Shown here: positions 58,801 through 64,000 of the stretch, one piece after another
Layout: each line of letters begins with the position of its first letter
Position numbering within the stretch: position 1 is the first letter of the stretch
Origin: Babylonia areolata
Lineage: Eukaryota; Mollusca; Gastropoda; Neogastropoda; Buccinidae
NCBI RefSeq assembly: GCF_041734735.1
Contig: NC_134876.1
Location: 19,726,269 to 19,790,268, forward strand
Length of the DNA: 64,000 nucleotides
Direction of reading: 5' to 3'
Position numbers and translations under genes: made by a program
Notes under the pieces: model-generated
What the model was told of the DNA's origin: nothing
The model's input: only the letters and a program-made list of their open reading frames with translations
Databases searched by the model: none

Positions 58801-61800
58801 ACCATCTCTGTTTCCATGTTGTCCTTCTCAAAATTCCTCCATATACGAACTGCCCCATCGTCTGGAAACATAAAACACCAAGGTGAATAACACACACATC
58901 ATATACACACATCACAACACACCACACACAACCACAACACCCACAAACACACCCACAACACTCACACACAACCCACAAACAACATACAAAATCACATGCA
59001 CATATCATCCACACAACACCCCAACACAACACATCGACACACACAACACAAACACACAAAACAAACTTACACACCCACACATCCAACAAACTTACACACC
59101 ACATCCAAACACCCATACAACACAACTTCACAAAACCATACACCACACACCCTACCCACTCCAGCAGACAGACCAACTTACACTGCACAGAGCCAGTACC
59201 ATCCTACCTGTGCCGCACATCAGCAGCGTGTTGTCATGGGGATTGACGAGGCCCAAAGAGGTGATCCTGGTGTGGCGGTGATTGCCGTTTGACATTGTGC
59301 TGATGCGTGTTCCATTCTCCCAGTCCCATATACTGAAACACATTGTGAAAACTGATTGGGAACTGGGTTCAATTCTGCTTAGTGTGAACCATTATTTTCT
59401 CACCTACAGCAGGGAAAATATCAGAGAATGAAACATTCTTTTAACAACCAACTAGAAGCTGGGTTCGATTCTGCCTTGTGTGAACCATTATTATCTCATA
59501 TATGGGAAAGAAGACGGGAAAAAAAAACAAATGACAGCACCATTAGGAGGCTAAGTTTCAATAAGACGTACACGAATTTAATCCCAAAGCGAACAATGTT
59601 ATATTTATCAAGAAAAAGAAAAAAATCCCAGATTTCGTGGTCTTTCATGCCCTGATTTCATGGTAACCCCAGTTTTCATCCTCTTCCACTTTGATGCTTG
59701 AGGTGAGTTCCTGTCAAGGTCTTCAGTGTTGGCAGATTCAAAGTGGGGCTGTCATCAAGAAACATGGTAGCCATCTCCACTCTGGAGAGGGCACACACTC
59801 AGCCCGGCTCCATGACTTAGCAAGAATTATTGTCAGCAGGGAGTTTAGCAAGTGGTGAACTGTGTATGCCGACTCAGAATGGCCGCTACCGAACACCACG
59901 AAAAATGACTTGGTAACAGTGCAGGGTCCCTCTGGGGTGTGACTGGTGGCCTAACTCTGACAGCTTCCTGTGGACTGTTGGCACTGAGACTACAACAGAC
60001 GATCCCAGGTGTGGCTGTGACAGTGTGTGTATGGGGGACTCAGAATGATAAGTGTTGGAGTAATGCCACTGAAACAGTAGAATCAATGTACAAGCAAAAA
60101 AACAACAACAAAAAAACCAACAACAAAAAACAAAAAAAAAGTCCCCAACTGTCAAACCATCCCTCAACAGACACTGACATGATACTGAAGTCCTTTCTAT
60201 GGGCAAAATTCAAGCACTGAAAGTAACATGCTTAAACAGTAGAAAATGTTAACACAATGTACCTGTCAATTACTTAATTTCCTTGAACAGGTATGTGAAA
60301 ATTTTCAGCCATAAGTTTCCATCTATCAAGACAGATGCAGACAGAAAACAAGACAGATACACAGATAGGGACATCACCGTTTTACCTGACATTCTCCCTG
60401 TCAGCAGCTGCTAAGTAGTTGTCGTAGGGATGGAAGATGATGTGAGTGGGCACTGTGGAATTGCGGTTCACAAAAATCTGATCATCCAGCTGGTTGAACC
60501 CTGCAGGAAAACATGGGAAAGTTCATGTTGATTTGTGATCATGTCTGTGGCACTGCGCGTGTGTGCTTGTGTGTGTGTCACCGATGTTTTCCCATATTGA
60601 TGTCAATTGTTAGTCCTCTGGATAACTGTACTTAGGAGGTAGAGTGCATTATAAATACCCATTATACTATTATCATTATTATCATCATTATTGTTAAAAT
60701 CAAAATGAAAATATGCAGCATTTAAACCTCAACAAAACAAAATATCTTTTCTGCAAAAGTATATTTAATCCAACATACTACACCATGACCCACTGGTGCA
60801 GATTCCGGCAGTGGTTCCTGTCCTGTGCAAACTACTAACCCGCCAAAGCGAAGAAAAAGAAAAAAAACAACAACTGCGGCTAGTAGCCTCCCTTAGAATA
60901 TTACCTCCCCCTTCTGTTTACATATGCAGCGACCTCACGTGACCCACCTGCTCTGTGTTGGTCGTGTCTGGCACGGGCCCGAACCCGTGAGTTGCGGAGG
61001 TACCTGTACTGCCGCTGGTGGTAGGTCTCGCTCACTGGGTCCTTGGCTTCATTCAGCTGCATCACCGGGTGCAGGAACTGTCGACAGCTCCACTGGAACA
61101 GCTGTGTTGATGACGCCAGCTGGCGAGGTGGCAGTTCATCATCTCCCTCTTCACCCTACACAAACCATTCAAACAACAATTTATCTCTTCACCCTAGACA
61201 CATCATCTCTTCACCCTACATCCTACACACATCATCTCTTCACCCTACACACATCATACCCTACACACATCATCTCTTCACCCTACACACATCATCATCT
61301 CTTCACCCTACACACATCATACCCTACACACATCATCTCTTCACCCTACACACATCATACCCTACACACATCATCTCTTCACCCTACACACATCATACCC
61401 TACACACATCTTCTCTTCACCCTACACACATCATCTCTTCACCCTTCACACATCATCTCTTCACCCTACACACATCATCTCTTCACCCTTCACACATCAT
61501 CTCTTCACCCTACACACATCATCTCTTCACCCTGCACACATCATCTCTTCACCCTACACCCTACACACATCATCTCTTCACCGTACACACATCATCTCTT
61601 CACCCTACACCCTACACACATCATCTCTTCACCGTACACACATCATCTCTTCACCCTACACCCTTCACACATCATCTCTTCACCGTACACACATCATCTC
61701 TTCACCCTACACCCATCATCTCTTCACCGTATACACATCATCTCTTCACCCTTCACACATCATCTCTTCACCGTATACACATCATCTCTTCACCCTTCAC

Positions 61801-64000
61801 ACATCATCTCTTCACCGTACACACATAATCTCTTCACCCTGCACCATTTTTTGCACAAAGGCCAAGCATAACATGGTATAACCTACACGCATCAGGCTGC
61901 AAAGCTTTGACACCTACTTGAAGCAGAAACAGAACCTGGGGCTGAAAGAGTGAAGCAGCCAGCGGTCCCTAACACTGGCCACAAGATGCAGCCTCCCCTG
62001 TACCCACCTTGGTGGGACCCAAATCAGAACAGTGCCCCCTGTACCCACCTGGATGTGACCCTAGTAAAAACAGTCCTACCTGCACCCACCTGGGTGGGAC
62101 CCTAGTCAAAACAGTGCCCCCTGTACCCACCTGGGTGGGACCCTTGTCAAACAGTTTGCGGTTGCGTGAGAAGTAGAGGGCGTGCTGGGCACCAGAGGTG
62201 GGGGTGCTGGGCACTGTGGCGTTGCGGGCCGGGGACTGTTGGGCGTCCGCGTTCTCTCCAGTCTGGCTCAGCGTCATCTGGTTCTTGGGGGGAGGGGTCC
62301 TGTCACGCACAAGACATCCACACGTTCCCGTTGTAACACACAGACATCCACACGTTCCAGTTGTAACACACAGACATCCACATGTTTCCGTTGTAACACA
62401 AGAAATCCATTCATTTCCATTGTAACACACAGACATCCACACGTTTCCGTTGTAACACACATTTCCATTGTAGCACAAAGACATCCACACATTTCTAATG
62501 TAACACACATTTCCATTGTAACAGAAGAAATCCATTCATTTCCATTGTAACACACAGACATCCACATGTTCCCATTGTAATGCACAGACATCGATTATGT
62601 TTCCATTGTAACACACAGTTCCAATGTAACATACAGACATCCACACATTTCTATTGGAACACACATTCCCATTGTTAACACACATTTCCACTGTGACACA
62701 AAGACATCCACGCACTTCCACTGAAACACACAAGACATCCACACATTCCCATTGTAACACACAGACATCCACATGTTCCCACTGTAACACAGACATCTGA
62801 ATAAATGTTTGTTGAGGATAAAAAAATAGGTACTGACAGTCTAATGGAGTACACACACTGACCCATGCTGCATGTTGGCAGGACGACCAGGGCTACCAGT
62901 CAGACACGCAGGACTGGAGACGTGCATCACATTTGGCGTTGTGGCAGGGGCTGGACGAGGGTGGTGAATCTGAACAGACATCAACCATTATTCTGTCTTT
63001 TCCTGACAGTGTGTCCCTGAAGGCCTGACATGCGTGCAGGCACACACACACACTCACTCAAACACACAATCACACACACACTCAGTGTCAAACACAGTGT
63101 CATACTCAGCGTCACACACAAACTCACCCCTCCCTCCCCACACAAACATCCCCATCCCCCATACACAGTATTACCTCCACCCACACACACACATCACCCC
63201 ATCCCCACTCAATAACAGCCCCTCCCAGGCCCTCCCCCCCTCTCCATACACACAAATACTCCCCTAACCCTCACCTGCCACCCCCCACCCCCCCACACAC
63301 ACACCCCTCCCTTCACACACACATTAACACCCCACAAACTAACACTAACACCCCACAAACTAACACCCCACCCCACCCCAACTACACACCCACCCACACT
63401 GACATCCCCCCCACCCCACCCCCGACACAAACTAATACTCCACCCCCAACTACAAGAGGTGCAACACTATGCTCAATATGATATCCCCCTTGGCCTGAGG
63501 GCTGTATTGCTATGTGGACAATAAAATGACTTTTCACGTTTCACTCCACCCCCAACTACACACCCACCCACACTGACATCCCCCCCAGGGCCCTCCCCCC
63601 ACCCCCAACACAAAATTACCCCTCTCCTCCCCCCAGCACACTGACACTTGCCAAACATACCCACTCACACTGACACCCTACCCCCACCCCACCCCCTAAC
63701 ACACACATACACCCTCCTTCCCTGCCCCCACCCCTCCCACCCCTCCCAATACACAGAAACTCCCCACTCCACCACCATCCAACTTCCCCCCCTCCCCCAT
63801 CACACCCCCATCCCTCACCTTCTCCTTGATGAAGTTGACCACCTCCTTGGCCAGTTTCAGGATCTCGGGGTGGGGGTCAGAGGCCAGCAAGAGCAGCGCT
63901 CGCCACACCGCCGAGTAGATGTTGTTGAAGGGAAGGGAGATGATGCTGGATGACCCTGCCAGAGAGGTGCCTGACGAGCAGCGCCTCAACCCAAACTGAT
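46033..64000 (-). CDS. RPTOR: Raptor (RPTOR, mTORC1 scaffold), C-terminal half
   Basis: Thirteen exons, on the minus strand from the right edge to TGA at 46033-46035, join in phase to about 551 codons. They begin at RRCSSGTSL and ISLPFNNIYSAVWRALLLLA, the end of the HEAT-repeat region. A low-complexity linker follows (PPPKNQMTLSQ, LYFSRNRKLFDKG), then the YLRNSRVRARAR helix. The rest is the seven-bladed WD40 propeller (LDDQIFVNRNS, WDWENGTR, DDGAVRIWRNF, HWEQENATLICSGDVR, IPTGAESCVTSL, CRVMTLREHA, GFLGQRIGTISCMAFHPHL, TFVSVYS). Human raptor is 1335 residues, so roughly residues 870-1335 are here. Raptor presents substrates to mTOR kinase and binds Rag GTPases at lysosomes. Introns are dominated by minisatellites. 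Confidence 0.95.
46130..46625. repeat. Trinucleotide-rich tract in last raptor intron
   Basis: AAT, ACA and ATC triplet runs. A unit of about 90-120 bp beginning ttcaaaggaaagaccaaagg-like recurs near 46230, 46312 and 46438. Confidence 0.85.
46945..47075 (+). repeat. (CA)n compound microsatellite
   Basis: CA repeats with GA, TA and TG interruptions, directly downstream (gene sense) of the exon L donor. Confidence 0.95.
47098..47227 (-). CDS. RPTOR: Raptor exon L
   Basis: 130 nt, acceptor gtggtgacag, donor gtcagt. Encodes GTMSQSLNVYNESGDTLSTI and YHEGFLGQRIGTISCMAFHP. Its first 29 nt or so recur in the adjoining array. Confidence 0.95.
47228..48046 (-). repeat. 62-bp minisatellite seeded from raptor exon L acceptor
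   Basis: About 13 units of 55-63 bp. In gene sense each is ...gctgtgtggtgacag, then tggcacgatgagccagtcgc, then tgaacgtgtacaatgag. That is the exact intron end plus the first codons of exon L. Units further from the exon are more diverged, and two near 47640 and 47760 share the same internal deletion. Confidence 0.95.
48155..48300 (+). repeat. Interspersed repeat: (GT)n then ctttccagagg motif, copy 2
   Basis: Second copy of the arrangement at 37715-37880: (GT)n, ctttgtgtctgaatgacatg, gcaaagtgctttccagagg, then (ATT)n. Confidence 0.6.
48527..48646 (-). CDS. RPTOR: Raptor exon K
   Basis: 120 nt, acceptor gtgggcag, donor gtaaag. Encodes MGDLRFWDPRFTESVRVHN and FTAVDMHPRADVIAC. Confidence 0.95.
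48735..49044 (-). mobile_element. Possible SINE family D with tRNA-like head
   Basis: Minus-strand head ggagccacaatagtgtaatg with B box agttcgaatct (plus 48980-48992), then an A/T-rich body reaching a gtctatacac end near 48735. The acceptor ends do not pair, so it is not a functional tRNA gene. Confidence 0.5.
49045..50700. other. Raptor intron, nothing recognised
   Basis: AT-rich sequence with no coding exon or known element that I can support. Confidence 0.5.
50706..50826 (-). mobile_element. SINE family A, 3' module only
   Basis: Minus-strand 3' module (ctcaaggaggcatcactg ... gcttagtcaggccttgag), in a raptor intron. Confidence 0.86.
51286..51693 (+). mobile_element. SINE family A, full length with target-site duplication
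   Basis: Long-variable-arm tRNA-like head (ggtggcagaatggttaagac ... ggttcgaatccc), core with gatgagacgataaaccgagg at 51421-51440, then the 3' module and (ACTGAA)n tail. Flanked by ttcaagac at 51278-51285 and 51694-51701. This shows that the head, core and 3' module moved as one element. Antisense in raptor, between exons J and K. Confidence 0.9.
51925..52011 (-). CDS. RPTOR: Raptor exon J
   Basis: 87 nt, acceptor gtgtttcag, donor gtaaag. Encodes RVMTLREHASCVIKVHLQRG and SEGKIVSA. Confidence 0.95.
52859..52989 (-). CDS. RPTOR: Raptor exon I
   Basis: 131 nt, acceptor tgtgcag, donor gtgagg. Encodes DIPTGAESCVTSLISDMSGR and LLIAGCGDGTVRLFDRRLAP. Confidence 0.95.
53039..53420 (+). mobile_element. 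SINE family A, full length, diverged
   Basis: Same order as 51286-51693: ggtggtagaatggataagac head, gggttcaaatcctgctc B box, core near 53162-53180, 3' module near 53305-53405. Lies just upstream (gene sense) of raptor exon I. Confidence 0.88.
53920..54560 (+). repeat. Compound CA/CT/C-rich microsatellite region
   Basis: CA, TCACA and CCCACA runs up to the exon H donor, broken by a short unique stretch at 54090-54240. Confidence 0.93.
54574..54680 (-). CDS. RPTOR: Raptor exon H
   Basis: 107 nt, acceptor cattcag, donor gtatgt. Encodes GLVTHWEQENATLICSGDVR and NITLWDMRTEAKKQ. Confidence 0.95.
54993..57479 (+). mobile_element. 5'-truncated non-LTR retrotransposon (LINE) with 13-bp TSD
   Basis: Flanked by caaagttccatta at 54980-54992 and 57480-57492. 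Starts inside an AP-endonuclease domain (MGDLNAKVGADN, then SDHHLVVAAL). It continues through the reverse transcriptase (KAAGPDGIPPEALK, LVKLPKKGDL, DEQAGFRQDRSCTDH, VDFQKAFDSVDRDV, GVRQGCLLSPTIF) and the C-terminal region (GLQINIGKTEVMRVN, LGSVVSKDGGTDEDI, KWGWIGHTLRKP) to a stop at 57466-57468. The tail is short and non-poly(A) (aataagtcaagtaagt). At 56707 the frame breaks after LEDLDF: about 16-19 nt are missing, taking the catalytic FADD motif. RTE/CR1-like; exact clade not settled. Antisense in a raptor intron between exons G and H. Confidence 0.93.
57493..58756. other. Raptor intron, repeat-rich
   Basis: Three to four loose repeats of ccctgaataagtgaacattc ... accatcattccaatc at 57800-58075, and a (GATAA)n run at 58075-58115 followed by taactttattatctccaact. 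That last part resembles a retroelement 3' tail. No exon recognised. Confidence 0.65.
58757..58861 (-). CDS. RPTOR: Raptor exon G
   Basis: 105 nt, acceptor atgtttccag, donor gtgagt. Encodes DDGAVRIWRNFEKDNMETEM and FFAITDMLPVTK. Confidence 0.95.
58880..59165 (+). repeat. CA/CACAAC-rich low-complexity intron
   Basis: Almost all of the intron between raptor exons F and G is CA, ACACCC and CAACAC repeats. Confidence 0.93.
59208..59332 (-). CDS. RPTOR: Raptor exon F
   Basis: 125 nt, acceptor gtgtttcag, donor gtagga. Encodes IWDWENGTRISTMSNGN, then RITSLGLVNPHDNTLLMCGT. Human has ICFWDWEKGEKL here. Confidence 0.94.
60386..60500 (-). CDS. RPTOR: Raptor exon E (WD40 start)
   Basis: 115 nt, acceptor ttcctgcag, donor gtaaaa. 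Encodes NQLDDQIFVNRNSTVPTH and IIFHPYDNYLAAADREN. Confidence 0.95.
60738..60925 (-). mobile_element. TIR element, decayed copy c
   Basis: Minus-strand match to the body of copy b (gtagtttgcacaggacagga, then the ctgcaccagtgggtca end). The donor-like site is mutated. It lies just downstream of a raptor exon, in raptor sense. Confidence 0.65.
60948..61155 (-). CDS. RPTOR: Raptor exon D
   Basis: 208 nt, acceptor ttgtgtag, donor gtgggt. Encodes GEEGDDELPPRQ, LFQWSCRQFLHPVMQLNEAK and RYLRNSRVRARARHD. Confidence 0.93.
61156..61845 (-). repeat. 22-bp minisatellite seeded from raptor exon D acceptor
   Basis: About 30 units, in gene sense gtgtgtagggtgaagagatg plus at. The real acceptor and exon start read ttgtgtag|ggtgaagaggga, then gatgatg. 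The basic unit and a shorter 10-11 bp sub-unit (cctacacacat) alternate. Variants such as ccgtacac and cccttcac are spread in a regular alternating order, suggesting higher-order duplication. Confidence 0.93.
61990..62160 (-). repeat. 41-bp minisatellite seeded from raptor exon C donor
   Basis: Four units (one exonic, three intronic) with exact 41-nt spacing of the donor GT (plus-strand ac at 62129, 62088, 62047 and 62006). Each reads gggtcccacccag|gtgggt or close to it in gene sense. Confidence 0.95.
62131..62299 (-). CDS. RPTOR: Raptor exon C
   Basis: 169 nt, acceptor cgtgacag, donor cag|gtgggt. Ends SRNRKLFDKGPTQ, matching the human RTRKMFDKGPEQ. The donor is the first of four identical-looking donors spaced 41 nt apart. 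Confidence 0.92.
62300..62795 (-). repeat. Minisatellite (about 29 bp) filling the intron before exon C
   Basis: About 17 units of cacacagacatccacacgtt-like sequence with ttgtaa joints. It begins exactly at the exon C acceptor, whose intron end (gatgtcttgtgcgtgacag in gene sense) resembles the unit. Confidence 0.9.
62863..62969 (-). CDS. RPTOR: Raptor exon B
   Basis: 107 nt, acceptor ctgttcag, donor gtcagt. Pro/Thr/Ser-rich linker starting IHHPRPAPATTPN. Low conservation, but phase and splice sites fit both neighbours. Confidence 0.8.
62990..63818 (+). repeat. C-rich and CA-rich low-complexity intron
   Basis: Runs of CCCC, CACA and ACACCCC between exons A and B. A cacaaactaacac-type unit repeats near 63330-63440, and a caactacacacccacccaca unit near 63378 and 63554. 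A short non-repeat island lies at 63455-63540. Confidence 0.92.
63819..64000 (-). CDS. RPTOR: Raptor exon A (cut by window edge)
   Basis: Donor gtgagg (plus-strand ac at 63817-63818). Encodes SSSIISLPFNNIYSAVWRAL and ASDPHPEILKLAKEVVNF, ending IKEK. Its 5' boundary is not visible. Confidence 0.92.

Noticed and set aside
61200-61850. Telomere-like ccctaca repeat
   Set aside because: The unit is 22 bp and matches the adjoining exon acceptor; it is not a TTAGGG array.
60924-61871. 315-residue plus-strand open frame
   Set aside because: It is the antisense of raptor exon D plus the 22-bp array; the repeated Ser-Ser-Pro-Tyr-Thr-His peptide reflects the satellite only.

Overview
This is a 64 kb window of an animal nuclear genome, most likely a mollusc and probably a gastropod. 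The evidence is short coding exons with GT-AG introns, proteins that align by eye along their length with human SNX16, CDK1 and raptor, heavy (CA)n/(GT)n microsatellite load, and several tRNA-derived SINE families of a type I associate with gastropods. The species call is inference; the gene identities rest on the translated exons.

Layout: (1) 1-8685, + strand: the last five coding exons of a sorting nexin 16 gene (PX domain, then coiled coil), cut by the left edge. (2) 8686-19300: SNX16 downstream region with SINE, RNase H-type LINE and endonuclease LINE remnants and long GT tracts. (3) 19359-31320, + strand: a complete seven-coding-exon CDK1 (cdc2) gene encoding 303 residues, with a plausible TATA/CCAAT/CHR promoter and a non-coding first exon. 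(4) 31320-46030: no recognised gene; a TTAA-flanked piggyBac-like MITE, a 38-bp minisatellite and two SINEs. (5) 46033-64000, - strand: the 3' half of the raptor (RPTOR) gene, 13 exons covering the end of the middle region and the whole C-terminal WD40 propeller, with the 5' part beyond the right edge. CDK1 and raptor converge tail to tail. A LINE with a 13-bp target-site duplication sits antisense in a raptor intron.

The most unusual theme is in the introns. At four exon/intron boundaries (the coiled-coil exon of SNX16, and three raptor exons) the intron next to the exon is filled by a tandem array whose repeat unit contains the exon edge and its splice site. In two cases the extra splice donors are intact, and one of them lies at an in-frame distance with an open reading frame across the array. 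A second theme is a small inverted-repeat element in CDK1 introns whose termini carry a near-perfect U1 snRNA-binding 5' splice site. One copy also contains a complete exon-like cassette.

Functionally the three genes are ordinary housekeeping genes (endosomal sorting, mitotic kinase, mTORC1 scaffold). No operon-like or pathway relation between them is implied by their proximity.
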